Below, one piece after another: positions 28,029-38,501 of a stretch of DNA of 64,000 nucleotides (the stretch's first letter is position 1; every line of letters begins with the position of its first letter). Source of the stretch: Thermodesulfovibrio sp. 3462-1 (GTDB lineage Bacteria; Nitrospirota; Thermodesulfovibrionia; Thermodesulfovibrionales; Thermodesulfovibrionaceae); assembly GCF_040451425.1 (NCBI RefSeq), contig NZ_CP144374.1:248001-312000 (forward strand), given 5' to 3'. The notes below the pieces were generated by a model. The model made no database searches and was not told the origin of the DNA. It saw only the letters and a list, made by a program, of their open reading frames with translations. The position numbers and the translations under genes are program-made.

Positions 28029-28673
28029 TTATTTTTTAATTTTTTCCCAATCTTTAAGAAATCTTTCAATGCCAATATCTGTTAAAGGATGCTTGATTAA
28101 CTGTTTGATTACTGAATAAGGGATTGTTGCAATGTGTGCACCAATTCTTGCTGCTTCAAGCACATGCAAAGGATTTCGAATACTTGCCACAATTACTTGA
28201 GTTTCAAAATCATAGTTTTCAAAAATAATCTGGATGTCTCTTACAAGTTCTATTCCAAAGTGGCTTATGTCATCAAGTCTTCCAACAAAGGGACTTACAT
28301 ATGTAGCACCTGCCTTTGCAGCTAAAAGAGCCTGTAGTGGAGAAAAAACAAGAGTTACATTGGTTTTTATCCCTTCCTGAGAAAGTTTCTTAACTGCCTT
28401 CAATCCATCCTCAGTCATTGGAATTTTAACAACAATATTTGGATGAATTTTACTTAACTGATAAGCCTCTTTCACCATATCATCAAAATTAAGAGATACT
28501 GCTTCAGCGCTCACAGGACCATCTACTATCTGGCATATTTCTTTAAGAAGAGACAGTGGTTGTTGCTTTTCCTTTGCAATAAGCGAAGGATTTGTTGTCA
28601 CTCCATCAATAACTCCAGCTTCCCATGCTTTCTTAATCTCTTCAACATTCGCTGTGTCAATAAAGAATTTCAT
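28029..28673 (-). CDS. fsa: Transaldolase-like fructose-6-phosphate aldolase
   Basis: A 214-residue single-domain TIM barrel of the TalC/FSA subfamily, about two thirds the length of classical transaldolase. [27 protein letters not shown] and the Schiff-base lysine in [12 protein letters not shown] are diagnostic, and SPFVGRLDD is the phosphate site. Whether it acts as transaldolase or as fructose-6-phosphate aldolase cannot be told from sequence by eye. It overlaps the upstream cysteine-cluster gene by 4 bases. Confidence 0.9.
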   Translation of the reverse strand: MKFFIDTANVEEIKKAWEAGVIDGVTTNPSLIAKEKQQPLSLLKEICQIVDGPVSAEAVSLNFDDMVKEAYQLSKIHPNIVVKIPMTEDGLKAVKKLSQEGIKTNVTLVFSPLQALLAAKAGATYVSPFVGRLDDISHFGIELVRDIQIIFENYDFETQVIVASIRNPLHVLEAARIGAHIATIPYSVIKQLIKHPLTDIGIERFLKDWEKIKK

Positions 28674-29443
28674 TGTTCAGCCTCCTTCATAACTTTAATC
28701 AGAAAGTTTTCTCCTTCTTTCTCTATTAAAACTCCATAAAGAGGAGCAATTTCCATCAAAGACCTACCAAAAAGCAAAGGCAGAACATCATCCTGAATCT
28801 CCAGTTTTTTCTTTGCCCAATCCCTTATTGTAGAGTCAAATAAAATCATCTCAACAATTTTTTCAAAAATTTCTTCTTTGCCAGAGACAAATTCTTCCAC
28901 AATATCATTGAATTTATAAAGAGAGCATTTTTCTTCGTGTTTATTTATAGCCTCTTTAACAATGTCAATACTGCCGAAAAGGTCATTTCTTGTTAGTCTT
29001 CTTTCCTCAAGACCTGTAATTGTAATGTTTTGACTCCAGCATTCAAATTCTCTGCATACAGTGGGTCTCATCTCATAGATTGTGCAACCTACTTCAGGGT
29101 CATAAAAAAGACATGTAGAGCTTGCAAAGATAGGACGGAGTTTTATCAATTCCATTGACGAATAATAGGTATCACCATCAATAAAAGAGCGAATTTTTTC
29201 ACCCTCTCTTATTGTATAAATGTCCTTTTCAGATATAACACCCTTTTTCAATAGGATGATATCTTCTTTAAGAATTACTGGAGTATCCCTTTTACAACAC
29301 TCTCCACATCGCTGGCATTCTGTTTTCATAGAAAACTTCATTTTCTTCGGCTTTCCATCTGGATCATAACCCTGAACAACTGATTCCTTTTCAGGTTTAT
29401 AAACTGTTCCGTCAGGTAAGATTATTTCAAATGACTTTTCCAT
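28670..29443 (-). CDS. YkgJ family cysteine-cluster protein
   Basis: A 257-residue protein with [16 protein letters not shown] near residue 39 and [20 protein letters not shown] then REFECW near 110-130, the YkgJ/FliB-like pattern of putative Fe-S or zinc ligation. An N-terminal strand region ([16 protein letters not shown]) precedes it. It overlaps the GlcF-like Fe-S gene by 17 bases, so the two are likely to function together in electron transfer or cluster handling (inference). Confidence 0.85.
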   Translation of the reverse strand: MEKSFEIILPDGTVYKPEKESVVQGYDPDGKPKKMKFSMKTECQRCGECCKRDTPVILKEDIILLKKGVISEKDIYTIREGEKIRSFIDGDTYYSSMELIKLRPIFASSTCLFYDPEVGCTIYEMRPTVCREFECWSQNITITGLEERRLTRNDLFGSIDIVKEAINKHEEKCSLYKFNDIVEEFVSGKEEIFEKIVEMILFDSTIRDWAKKKLEIQDDVLPLLFGRSLMEIAPLYGVLIEKEGENFLIKVMKEAEQ

Positions 29444-30563
29444 TTTTTTCTCCTTTCAGCAAAATTTTTTTAATTACCTCTACATAGTGAAGTATTTTTT
29501 TATCTTTCATAGCTGATTTTAACTGAATTATGCAATTTGGACAAGAGCTTATTATCATATCTGCTTTTTCATATTCTAAAACTTTTTTCTTAAGAATATC
29601 CATAGATTGTTTTTCAAATAAAAAAGAAAAGATTCCTCCAAAACCGCAGCATCCTGTTTTTTTGCTGGCATCAATTCCAAATTTTTTTAGCAATTTCAAT
29701 ATGTTATCAGCATCTTTAACATAGTTAAAAGTATGGCAGGAAACATGGAAAAACACATGACCATTGCTGTCTCCTTTGAACTCCTCCAGAGTGTTTTCAA
29801 ATAAATCTGCAAGTCTCAATACATTGAGCCCCTGTCCGATAATTTCTTTATACACATCTTCAATAAAATGAGCACAGGTTGGGCATGGAGTAACTACACC
29901 ATCAATATTGAAGGATTTATAAATTTCCACATTTTTTTTGGCGAGCTTTACTGCTTCTTTTTTAAATCCTGCAGCAAGCAGTGGTGCTGCACAGCAGTGC
30001 TGTTTTGGCACAATAACTTCATAGTTCAACCAGTTTAAAATATAAATTAAAGATTCAGTGATTGAAGGCATCAAATAATTTGATGAGCATCCTGAAAAAA
30101 TTGCTATTCTTCCTTTGGGTTTTAATCTGCTGTAAACCTGAAGAAAGTTGGCTTGCCGTTTAATATTCGGTGAGGGAAATCTGTTGAAGTATGGTAGATT
30201 TTTGATGTTTAAAGAGTTTTTAATATGATTTAAAATGGAAAAAATTGAGAAAAATATCTCTGGATAAAAAGAGAAATACTTGAACAGGTATTGAAAAACC
30301 CCTTTTTTCATTTTTGTTCTTGTTTCATAAATGAGAGTTGTTACATCTATATTTAAAGGACAGCAGCTTTCGCAACTTCCACAAAGAAGACAGCTAAAAA
30401 TTCTATTTTTAAAGGATTTCTCACAGGTTATTTCGTTCTCCTGCAGAGCTTTAATAAGCCTCAGCCTTCCTCTTGGACAGAAGGATTCATTAAGAAAAAT
30501 CTGATAACTGGGGCATGTTTCTTTACATTTTCCACATTTATTGCATTCTGCAAGTAGATTCAT
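29427..30563 (-). CDS. GlcF/LutA-like (Fe-S)-binding CCG-domain protein
   Basis: A 378-residue protein with two ferredoxin-type [4Fe-4S] motifs (CNKCGKCKETCP at 8-19; CLLCGSCESCCP near 58) and two CCG domains, the first with HCCAAPLLAAG and CPTC, the second with GCCGFGGIFS and CPNC. This is the architecture of the glycolate oxidase iron-sulfur subunit and of HdrD/GlpC-like proteins that pass electrons to quinone or heterodisulfide. No flavin dehydrogenase (GlcD-type) partner is adjacent, so the donor is unknown. Confidence 0.86.
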   Translation of the reverse strand: MNLLAECNKCGKCKETCPSYQIFLNESFCPRGRLRLIKALQENEITCEKSFKNRIFSCLLCGSCESCCPLNIDVTTLIYETRTKMKKGVFQYLFKYFSFYPEIFFSIFSILNHIKNSLNIKNLPYFNRFPSPNIKRQANFLQVYSRLKPKGRIAIFSGCSSNYLMPSITESLIYILNWLNYEVIVPKQHCCAAPLLAAGFKKEAVKLAKKNVEIYKSFNIDGVVTPCPTCAHFIEDVYKEIIGQGLNVLRLADLFENTLEEFKGDSNGHVFFHVSCHTFNYVKDADNILKLLKKFGIDASKKTGCCGFGGIFSFLFEKQSMDILKKKVLEYEKADMIISSCPNCIIQLKSAMKDKKILHYVEVIKKILLKGEKNGKVI

Positions 30564-30565
30564 TC

Positions 30566-32068
30566 TTATGGCATGTTTTTATGAATTGAGTAATTTTCCT
30601 GATGTAGCATCATATCTTTTTTAATTGTAATTCTTATTTTTTTTGTATTTTCAATTTCTTCTATTGAGTCTCTTTCTTCATCAGTAAGCAAATCTGCAAC
30701 TGAGGAATTGGCAACTACTGTAAGCTCTGTTCCTTGAGGAACTGTCATGAATCTTAGCTTCCTTAAGATTTCATAGGCTACAGTTTTTATGCTTTTTACT
30801 CTTCCTTTGCCCTCACAATAAGGACAGCTGTCACATAATATGTGTTCAAGGCTTTCTCTTGTTCTCTTACGGGTCATTTGAACTATTCCTAATTCTGTAA
30901 TGTTGTAAATTGTTGTTTTTGCTCTGTCTTTTTTCATCGCCTCTGTCATGGCATTTATGATTTTTTGTTTGTTTTCCTCCTTTTCCATGTCTATAAAGTC
31001 AATTAATATAATTCCACCGAGATTTCTCAGCCTTATCTGATAGGCAATTTCTTTGACTGCTTCAAGATTTGTTCTGAGAATTGTGTCTTCAAGATTCTCC
31101 TTGCCAACATACTTACCAGTGTTTACATCTATAACAGTCATTGCTTCTGTCTGATCAATAACAATGTATCCTCCAGATTTAAGCCATATCTTACGATGAA
31201 GTGCTCTTTCAAGGTCAACCTCTATGCCGAAGGCATCAAATATTGGTTCTTCTCCTTCATATAGTTCAATCTTATCGGCAAGTCTTGGAAAATAAACCTG
31301 AGCAAATTCCTTAAGCCTTTGCCATTCAATATAATTGTCAATAATCATACGATCTACATCCTGAGTCATAAAATCTCTCAGACTTCTCAGGACAAGGTCA
31401 AACTCACTGTGAATAAGAGATGGAGCATGAGCTTTATCTTTTTTCTTCTGAATGTTATCCCATAGGAGAAAAAGAAAATCAATATCCTTCTGAATCTCCT
31501 CTTGTGTTGCATCTTCACTAACTGTTCTCATAATTAAACCAAATCCTGGTGGTTTGATTTTACTGGCAAGCTCTTTCAGTTGCTTTCTTTTTTCTTCATT
31601 TTCTATTTTTCTTGATACACCAATGTGTTCCACCCCTGGCATAAGAACAACATATCTACCAGGAAGTGTAATTCTTGATGTAACCCTTGCTCCTTTTGTT
31701 CCCATTGGATCTTTTGCAACCTGAACAAGTATTTCCTGTCCTTCCTGGACAAGCTCTTCTATAGAAGCATCTTTGAAATCAATTTTTGGGAGGATATCTG
31801 TTCCCTCATCTGCTTCCAGAAAGGGATAAACCTCTTTAATTCCACCCCTTATGTCATCAACATAAAGAAATGCTGCCTTATCAAGTCCTATATCAACAAA
31901 GCAAGCTTGCATACCTTTTAAAACCTTAACAACCCTGCCTTTATAAATATTTCCTACATAGCTTGAATCTCCTTTTCTTTCAATATAAAACTCAACAACC
32001 TGCCCACCTTCTAAGAGAGCAACTCTGCATTCCTGTTTTGTTACATTTATTAAAAGTTCATTACTCAA
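30566..32068 (-). CDS. rng: Ribonuclease G/E family endoribonuclease
   Basis: A 500-residue RNase E/G catalytic core. S1 domain with GNIYKGRVVKVLKGMQACFV and KAAFLYVDD (about 38-75), RNase H-like part, and DNase I-like part with the magnesium aspartates in VIDVNTGKYVG and LIDFIDME, then the zinc-link CDSCPYC. Length matches RNase G rather than RNase E, which has a long disordered scaffold. It processes rRNA 5' ends and degrades mRNA in the family. Start overlaps the upstream radical SAM stop by 4 bases. Confidence 0.95.
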   Translation of the reverse strand: MSNELLINVTKQECRVALLEGGQVVEFYIERKGDSSYVGNIYKGRVVKVLKGMQACFVDIGLDKAAFLYVDDIRGGIKEVYPFLEADEGTDILPKIDFKDASIEELVQEGQEILVQVAKDPMGTKGARVTSRITLPGRYVVLMPGVEHIGVSRKIENEEKRKQLKELASKIKPPGFGLIMRTVSEDATQEEIQKDIDFLFLLWDNIQKKKDKAHAPSLIHSEFDLVLRSLRDFMTQDVDRMIIDNYIEWQRLKEFAQVYFPRLADKIELYEGEEPIFDAFGIEVDLERALHRKIWLKSGGYIVIDQTEAMTVIDVNTGKYVGKENLEDTILRTNLEAVKEIAYQIRLRNLGGIILIDFIDMEKEENKQKIINAMTEAMKKDRAKTTIYNITELGIVQMTRKRTRESLEHILCDSCPYCEGKGRVKSIKTVAYEILRKLRFMTVPQGTELTVVANSSVADLLTDEERDSIEEIENTKKIRITIKKDMMLHQENYSIHKNMP

Positions 32069-34473
32069 GGTTCTACTTCTCCTTGCTGGGCATACATAGC
32101 TACTCTTTTGATTTTCAAGTCATGTAGCTTTTTACCAAAGATAACCTCTACAATTTTAGAAATTCTTGCTTTATGAACACTGTCTTTTACTATTATACAT
32201 GCTTGATTACCATTTATTTGAATTTCTTCTAAAAAATCCTTGAGATAAAGCATTTTTTCATCTCTTTTTATGGTCATAAGGCTTATGGCATTATTGTCAA
32301 GCATAAATTCTTCTTCCAGTTCAACAATATACTTATATCGCTGAATAAAAGAATTAAGGGAAGGACTTTCATGAGGAATTTTTTTTGTTTCAATAATTTT
32401 TAAGCCTTCAGGCAAAATGTGATTTAATCTTTCAATGTCCTGATGATTAAGCTCACCGTAAATCTTCAAATCAAAATACTCTCTTTCACTTTCAATTCCC
32501 ACAGGTAAAGAAGGACCAAAAGAAATCTCTGGTTTTGGATGAAACCCCTTTGAAACTACAAATGGTATATCTGCCATTCTTAATGCTCTTGTAATGAGAT
32601 TGTTTAATTCAAGCTGAGAAAGATATTTCATCACTCCTGTTTTTTTATGGCAAAATCTTATTCTGGCTTCTTGACTTCTTAAATCATTTAATTCATTTTT
32701 TATCATGACAAGCTGAGGCTTTGCATCCTTGATATGGTTCGGAATAATCGATTGGCATCTCAATCCGCATGCTTCACATTTATCAGTGCATTCTTTTGAG
32801 CATTCACGGTTCATAGCCTTTTTAAATTCAGTTTTAAGAAAATCTTTTTTTACTCCTGTATCAATAAAATCCCATGGCAGAGGTTCATCCAGAGAAAGCT
32901 GTCTATTTGCATAGTTAAATAAATCAATTCCTGTTTCATCCATAGCTTTGAACCATCTATTAAACTCGAATAAATCAGACCATGCACTAAGTGTTTCTCC
33001 ATTAAGCCATACTCTTAATAAAAGTTCTGATAATTTTTCATCTCCTCTTGATAAAGCAGCTTCAAGAAGGCTCATCTCTGGATTATGTCCTTTATAGTGA
33101 ATTTTACTTTTTTTAAAGGCTTCTCTTAAAAAATTAAGTTTCTCAACCATTTCATTAAAATTAATCTGTCCAAGCCACTGAAATGGAGTGTGGGGTTTAG
33201 GAACAAAGGGAGAGACAGTAACATTTATTTCAACAAATTTTTTAGTGTATTTTTTCGCAATTTTTATTATTTTTCTTGAAAAATTAGCAATTTCTTCTAT
33301 ATCTTCTGCTGTCTCTGTTGGCAGTCCTATCATAAAATAAAGCTTTATACTCTGCCAGCCTTCCTCAAACAAAACGCTGCAAGCTCTTTCAATATCTTCA
33401 TCTGAAATATTTTTATTAATAACATTGCGAAGCCTCTCTGTGGCTGCTTCAGGTGCGATTGTAAATCCTGTTTTTCTTGCTGATTTTATTGCCTGAAGAA
33501 GTTGTTTTGTTACTCTGTCAGCTCTTATTGAAGGAAGAGAAACAGCAACTGCCTTTTCTGCAAAATATTGATTTAAAGCTTTAACAAGTTCAACTAAATA
33601 GGGATAATGGCCTATGCTAAAGGAAAGTAAAGAAAGCTCTTCATAACCAGTGTTTTTTATTAGATTTTTTGCAATTTCAAATACCTTCCCTGGGCTTCTA
33701 AATCTTAAAGGTCTGTAAATAAAACCTGCTTGACAGAATCTGCATCCTGAAGGACATCCACGGGATACTTCTACGGAGACTCTATCATGAACAATCTTTG
33801 CATAAGGAACCACAGGAGCCTGTGGGAAAGGAGCATTTTCCAAATCATTTATAAATCTTCTTTTAACAGTTTTTTTACCAGCATAAGGAACATAAAATCC
33901 TTCAATTTCTGAGATTGCCCTAAGAAGAGATTCCTTTGATGAATTGGATTTTTTCCATTCTTTGTATGTTTCAACAAGTTCCTTAACTGCCTCTTCTGCT
34001 TCTCCAATAAAAAAAGCATCAATAAAATCAGATACTGGCAGGGGATTAACAGTAGAGGGACCTCCAGCAATTACAAGAGGATGCTTACCAATCATTCTGT
34101 CCTGCCATTTTAGAGGGATACCGCCAAGCTCAAGCATGTTTAAAACTGCAGTATAGGAAAGTTCATATTGAAGGGAAAATCCTGCAATATCAAATTCATT
34201 GAGTGGAGTTTTTGTTTCAAGACTAAGTAGGGGAATTTTATGCTTTTTCATGTGCTCAGACATATCAATCCAGGGAGAGAATACTCTTTCAGCATAAACA
34301 TAGGGGATACTGTTTAAGATATAATAAAGAATTTTCAAACCAAGATGAGACATTCCAATTTCATACACATCAGGAAAACATAGAGCAAATCTTATGAATT
34401 CTCCCTTTTTGTAAACAGCATTTATTTCGTGATTTATATATCTTGTAGGTTTTTCAAAATAGACAAGATTCAT
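32065..34473 (-). CDS. B12-binding-like radical SAM protein fused to DUF2344
   Basis: An 802-residue fusion. The N-terminal region (1-190) has the B12-binding-like fold of TIGR03960 proteins, the radical SAM core holds the cluster motif SRGCPSGCRFCQAGF (three Cys, about residue 240), and the C-terminal 210 residues are DUF2344/TIGR03936 (RIRFCHKKTGVMKYLSQLEL, GFHPKPEISFGPSLPVG). A small cysteine patch CSKECTDKCEACGLRC joins the two. Co-occurrence with RNase G downstream is a known conserved pair; the reaction is not established. Confidence 0.9.
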   Translation of the reverse strand: MNLVYFEKPTRYINHEINAVYKKGEFIRFALCFPDVYEIGMSHLGLKILYYILNSIPYVYAERVFSPWIDMSEHMKKHKIPLLSLETKTPLNEFDIAGFSLQYELSYTAVLNMLELGGIPLKWQDRMIGKHPLVIAGGPSTVNPLPVSDFIDAFFIGEAEEAVKELVETYKEWKKSNSSKESLLRAISEIEGFYVPYAGKKTVKRRFINDLENAPFPQAPVVPYAKIVHDRVSVEVSRGCPSGCRFCQAGFIYRPLRFRSPGKVFEIAKNLIKNTGYEELSLLSFSIGHYPYLVELVKALNQYFAEKAVAVSLPSIRADRVTKQLLQAIKSARKTGFTIAPEAATERLRNVINKNISDEDIERACSVLFEEGWQSIKLYFMIGLPTETAEDIEEIANFSRKIIKIAKKYTKKFVEINVTVSPFVPKPHTPFQWLGQINFNEMVEKLNFLREAFKKSKIHYKGHNPEMSLLEAALSRGDEKLSELLLRVWLNGETLSAWSDLFEFNRWFKAMDETGIDLFNYANRQLSLDEPLPWDFIDTGVKKDFLKTEFKKAMNRECSKECTDKCEACGLRCQSIIPNHIKDAKPQLVMIKNELNDLRSQEARIRFCHKKTGVMKYLSQLELNNLITRALRMADIPFVVSKGFHPKPEISFGPSLPVGIESEREYFDLKIYGELNHQDIERLNHILPEGLKIIETKKIPHESPSLNSFIQRYKYIVELEEEFMLDNNAISLMTIKRDEKMLYLKDFLEEIQINGNQACIIVKDSVHKARISKIVEVIFGKKLHDLKIKRVAMYAQQGEVEP

Positions 34474-37400
34474 TATTTTATTATGTCACTTTCCACTGCT
34501 TTTTCTGAAAGTGGTTTTGAGAGGAAAAATCCTTGAAGCATGTCACAGCCAAGAACTCTCAAAATATCAAGATGTTGTTTATCTTCAACTCCTTCGGCAA
34601 GGGTTATATAGTCAAGTCTTTTTGCAAGCTCTATTATTGTTTGAACAATTGCAAAGGATTTTTTATCTTTAAGCATATCTCTTACAAAGGCAATATCAAT
34701 TTTAATAATGTCTACAGCTAAGTCCTTAAGATAAACAAGGGAAGAGTATCCTGTGCCAAAATCATCAATTGCAATCTTCGGTGGATTTTTCAATTTCTTA
34801 ATCATTGAAATTAATTCTATTGTCCTTTCAGGATTTTCAATAAATATTCTTTCTGTAATTTCTACTGTAATTTTATCTCTTATATTTTCATCAATCCAGG
34901 ATAACTTTTTAATAAAATCAGGTTCATTAAAGGTTTTTCCTGAAATGTTTATGGAAATATTAATGTTCCATTTTTTTATTTTTTCCGTGACTTCTTTAAT
35001 TAACCAATCTTCAAATTTGCTGAGATATTGACTGTTTTCTATATAGTCCATGAAAAAACCAGGATAATAAATTTTATCTCCCTGCACAATTCTAACTAAA
35101 GCTTCAAATCCTGCAACTTCTAAAGTATCAGTATGATAATAAGGTTGATAATAAAGAACAAACAGATCTTGCTCAAAGGCTTTCTTAACCAGATTAATCA
35201 CATTCCATTGAGTTTCTATTTCTTTTTCTATCCCGGGGTCAAAAAACTTTATTATTCCTGGACCTTCCTTTTTAGCCTTTGTTAATGTTATGTCAGCTTT
35301 CTCATAAAGTGTCTTAAAGGTTTCTCCATCCTTAGGAAACAAAGCTAATCCAGCATTGATATAAAATAAAATGGATTTACTATCTATTTGAAAACTTAAG
35401 TCATTCAACTCGAATAGCCTGGAGTAGGTTTTGGATAACTCATATGAACCCTCTAAAGTTAAATATATGCCAAAGGTATCTGCACTGATTCTCGCTATGG
35501 CATCTGTTTCCTTAAAGGTTTCCTTTAATTTTTGGCTTAGAAATTTTAATAACCCATCTCCACCTGAAATCCCAAGAGTTTTGTTTATAGAAGTCATATT
35601 AAACACATCAATCAAAATAAGCACCCCTATGATTCCTCTATCTTTCGTTTCTTTTAATTTTAAGGGAACTTGAGCAGCAAAGCCATTCAAATTTAAAAGC
35701 CCTGTAAGTGCATCGTAGTTTTGTAAAATATTTATTCTTTCAGAAAGCATTATTTGTTCTGTAATGTCTTTTGCTACAGCAACAAATCTTAAAATATTTC
35801 CTGGAAGGCTGACAGGAACTATTTTCAGGTCAGCATGGAAAATTTCACCATTTTTCTTTCTATTTGGAGTTATGGCATTAAATATTTTTCCTGAAAGAAT
35901 AGTATTCCACATCTGTTTATAAAATTCGGGTGGATTGAGCCCTGATTTAAATATTCTTGGATTTTTTCCAAGAAGTTCTTCCTTTGTGTATCCACTTATT
36001 TTTTCTACAGCTTCATTTACATAGATAATATCTCCCTTTTCATCAGTAACCAGTATCCATGTATCAGAATGTTTAAGTGCTTCTGCAATAATCATATTCT
36101 GTCTTATTCTTTCCACCCTTTCAACAGCAAAGGATAGATCTCTTTGGATTTCCCTAAGTAAATCAATAATTGATTCGTTGAAATAATCTGGAAATTCAGA
36201 GTATATGCTTAATATAGCCACAACCCTGTCGTGTTTCAGAATCGGTATTAAACATGAAGAAAGAATTCCTCTTTTTAAAAGCTCAGCTCTCAGAGGATTG
36301 TCTTCACCGTTTATTCTTAAATCAGGATTAACAATAACATTTTTTTCATTCAAAGCTTTTTCACATATATATTCAGTTTTTTCAAAAAATTCTATAATAC
36401 CCTGATCCTCGCCAAAATGAAATTTTGGAATTCTTCTGCAAGACTCATCACAAATACCTATCCATACAAGTTTAAACTTAAAATTATCTACCAGGGCTTT
36501 ACATATTCCACTGAAGATTTCTTCTTCTGTTAAGGAGGTTGTTATTGTTTTGTTTATTTGTTTTAAAATTTCCTTTATATTTTCCGCACATTTTTGCCTG
36601 GATATATCATAAAACAATATAAAATTTGAACATCTGCCTCTAAAAAGAATCGTTGATGCTAAACACTGAACTGGTATTATCTTACCATCCTTTCTTATAA
36701 AAGAAATCTCATAAATTGCTGAAAATTTTTCACCTCTGAGTCTTTTTTCCATATTTTCAATTACTTTTTCTCTGTCCTTACTGTAAACCAGATCTGTACA
36801 GCTCATTTCCAATATCTCATCTTCTCTATAACCAAGAATATTTAATGCGTATTCATTGATAAAGACGATTTTTTCTTGATAGACAATAATGCCAATTATA
36901 GGAGAAGACTTTAATGCCTCAACAATATCATTGTTAGCCCACTCTTCAAGTAATAGATCTAATTGACTGTATAGACTTTTAATATGTTCAATCTCGTCCT
37001 CTGAAGCTTTTTCAATATCTTCAATGTTAAGCAAAGCATCCTTATATTTTTCTAATGAAGGATGAATAAAAATAAAATGAGGACATGGGAAACAGAAGTC
37101 CTCTGAAATTTTTATATTTTTTCCATTCTTCAACTCTTCCAATGTCTTTGTATATATGAACCCAATATCTGCAGCAGAGCTTTGCACAAGTTCAAGTATT
37201 TCATCGTAATTTCTGGTAAAAATTAGCTGAAAATTTTTGTAAACTTTTTTATGAAATAAAAGAGGAAGAAAAGAAAATTTTCTGTTTATCAAAGCCACAT
37301 TTATTATTTCTTTTTGAGGATAATAGGAAGAGGAAATAATGCTACAAATAGAATGGTTCTCGTTTTTTAATTTGCCAAGAAGGATGTATCCTTTCTGGAT

Positions 37401-37610
37401 AAGTTTTATTGTAGAATCAGGATTCGCATAGACAAAATGATAATCAAATTCTTGAAGTTTTTTTTCCTCTTCTATAAAGTCTTCAAAAGTAACAATATTT
37501 ATTTGTCTCTCTAAAATTGAAGATATGTAAGAGATTATGCTTTTCCATTCTTCAATATCTTTTTCCAAACAGTGAGGACAAAAGGCAAAATTTAAAATTT
37601 TCGGCAACAT
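34473..37610 (-). CDS. PhnD-like/PAS/GAF/PAS/degenerate-GGDEF/EAL sensory protein
   Basis: A 1045-residue signalling protein without signal peptide. Order: periplasmic-binding-like (PhnD type) domain 1-225, PAS 235-340, GAF 350-500, PAS 505-620 (KSGLNPPEFYKQMW), GGDEF-like 630-790, EAL 795-1045. In the GGDEF the active loop reads SADTF, so cyclase activity is unlikely. The EAL keeps GFEALVR, NISINISG, VEITE, IDDFGTGYSSL, IKID, LAEGVED and QGFFLSKPL, so it should be an active c-di-GMP phosphodiesterase. The N-terminus carries a CPHC motif (11-14). Co-directional just after the soluble chemoreceptor gene, with a 4-base gap. Confidence 0.88.
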   Translation of the reverse strand: MLPKILNFAFCPHCLEKDIEEWKSIISYISSILERQINIVTFEDFIEEEKKLQEFDYHFVYANPDSTIKLIQKGYILLGKLKNENHSICSIISSSYYPQKEIINVALINRKFSFLPLLFHKKVYKNFQLIFTRNYDEILELVQSSAADIGFIYTKTLEELKNGKNIKISEDFCFPCPHFIFIHPSLEKYKDALLNIEDIEKASEDEIEHIKSLYSQLDLLLEEWANNDIVEALKSSPIIGIIVYQEKIVFINEYALNILGYREDEILEMSCTDLVYSKDREKVIENMEKRLRGEKFSAIYEISFIRKDGKIIPVQCLASTILFRGRCSNFILFYDISRQKCAENIKEILKQINKTITTSLTEEEIFSGICKALVDNFKFKLVWIGICDESCRRIPKFHFGEDQGIIEFFEKTEYICEKALNEKNVIVNPDLRINGEDNPLRAELLKRGILSSCLIPILKHDRVVAILSIYSEFPDYFNESIIDLLREIQRDLSFAVERVERIRQNMIIAEALKHSDTWILVTDEKGDIIYVNEAVEKISGYTKEELLGKNPRIFKSGLNPPEFYKQMWNTILSGKIFNAITPNRKKNGEIFHADLKIVPVSLPGNILRFVAVAKDITEQIMLSERINILQNYDALTGLLNLNGFAAQVPLKLKETKDRGIIGVLILIDVFNMTSINKTLGISGGDGLLKFLSQKLKETFKETDAIARISADTFGIYLTLEGSYELSKTYSRLFELNDLSFQIDSKSILFYINAGLALFPKDGETFKTLYEKADITLTKAKKEGPGIIKFFDPGIEKEIETQWNVINLVKKAFEQDLFVLYYQPYYHTDTLEVAGFEALVRIVQGDKIYYPGFFMDYIENSQYLSKFEDWLIKEVTEKIKKWNINISINISGKTFNEPDFIKKLSWIDENIRDKITVEITERIFIENPERTIELISMIKKLKNPPKIAIDDFGTGYSSLVYLKDLAVDIIKIDIAFVRDMLKDKKSFAIVQTIIELAKRLDYITLAEGVEDKQHLDILRVLGCDMLQGFFLSKPLSEKAVESDIIK

Positions 37611-37614
37611 AAAA

Positions 37615-38490
37615 TTAAAACTTCGTTAATTTAGAGATTTCATCATTAACTTTCACAACAGTAGCGAAAACTTTATATGTTTCATTGAGCATAGATGCAG
37701 TATTTGTGATTCTCTTTGAAACATCGGTTAAAACCTGACTTTGCTCTTCTATTGCTGTTGATAAAGTATTTACTGCATCACCAACTGTGTCTGACATATC
37801 CTTTGTTTTTTCAAAAGACGCTCTTATTGTTCTCATTTCCTCTTCTACTTCTCTGAAAAGGTATTTGATTTTTTCTACCTCTTTGACTGCAGTTATTACT
37901 CTTTCACTAAGATTCCCAAGTATTTTACTAATGTCTTTTGTTAAAGTATCTGTTTTCTGAGCAAGTTTTCTTATTTCATCTGCTACCACTGCAAAGCCTC
38001 TTCCAGCCTCTCCAACTCTTGCTGCTTCAATTGAGGCATTGAGGGCAAGAAGATTTGTCTGCTCAGCTACATCTGAAATAGAAGTAACAATGTTGCCAAT
38101 GTTTTTTGTTGCTTCTCCAAGTTCTTTTATGTTTGTGACAACTTCAATTATCTTTTCATTGTGGGATTCAATATCCTTGACTCTTTTTTCAAGTTCTTCA
38201 TCCATTGCTTCATTTTGCTTAACAAGTGTCTGAACTTCTTCATTTATAGAGGCTACACTTTGTGACATGTCCCTTATGGTGGTATCAATTTCTTCCATAG
38301 CAGTGGCAATTGAGGAGACTTCATCCTTTATTCTTGAGAAATTGGAATCAATCAATCCCATTGTATTTGAAATTGTTGAGCCAACAATATTTGATTTTAT
38401 AATACCTGAGGATAAAGTTCTAATAAGTGAAAGATTGGTATCAATGTCTTTTTTTGTAAGATTTGTATTTTTCTTTTTTCTTAAAAACAT
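37615..38490 (-). CDS. Soluble methyl-accepting chemotaxis protein
   Basis: A 291-residue chemoreceptor signalling domain without transmembrane segments or HAMP. The highly conserved hairpin tip is seen in [20 protein letters not shown] and [15 protein letters not shown]. The rest is long helical coiled coil, with a short basic N-terminus (MFLRKKKN). It has no sensing module of its own, so it must take its input from another protein; the ODP gene 11 bases upstream is the obvious candidate. GAGGAAT precedes the ATG. No cheA or cheW is in the window. Confidence 0.9.
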   Translation of the reverse strand: MFLRKKKNTNLTKKDIDTNLSLIRTLSSGIIKSNIVGSTISNTMGLIDSNFSRIKDEVSSIATAMEEIDTTIRDMSQSVASINEEVQTLVKQNEAMDEELEKRVKDIESHNEKIIEVVTNIKELGEATKNIGNIVTSISDVAEQTNLLALNASIEAARVGEAGRGFAVVADEIRKLAQKTDTLTKDISKILGNLSERVITAVKEVEKIKYLFREVEEEMRTIRASFEKTKDMSDTVGDAVNTLSTAIEEQSQVLTDVSKRITNTASMLNETYKVFATVVKVNDEISKLTKF

Positions 38491-38501
38491 TTTATTCCTC
38501 C

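Noticed and set aside
29427-30563. Complete glycolate or lactate oxidation operon
   Set aside because: Only the Fe-S subunit is present; no GlcD, GlcE, LutB or LutC-like gene is adjacent.
34473-37610. CPHC motif as a DsbA-like active site
   Set aside because: No thioredoxin fold surrounds it, and the protein is predicted to be cytoplasmic with a substrate-binding-type domain.
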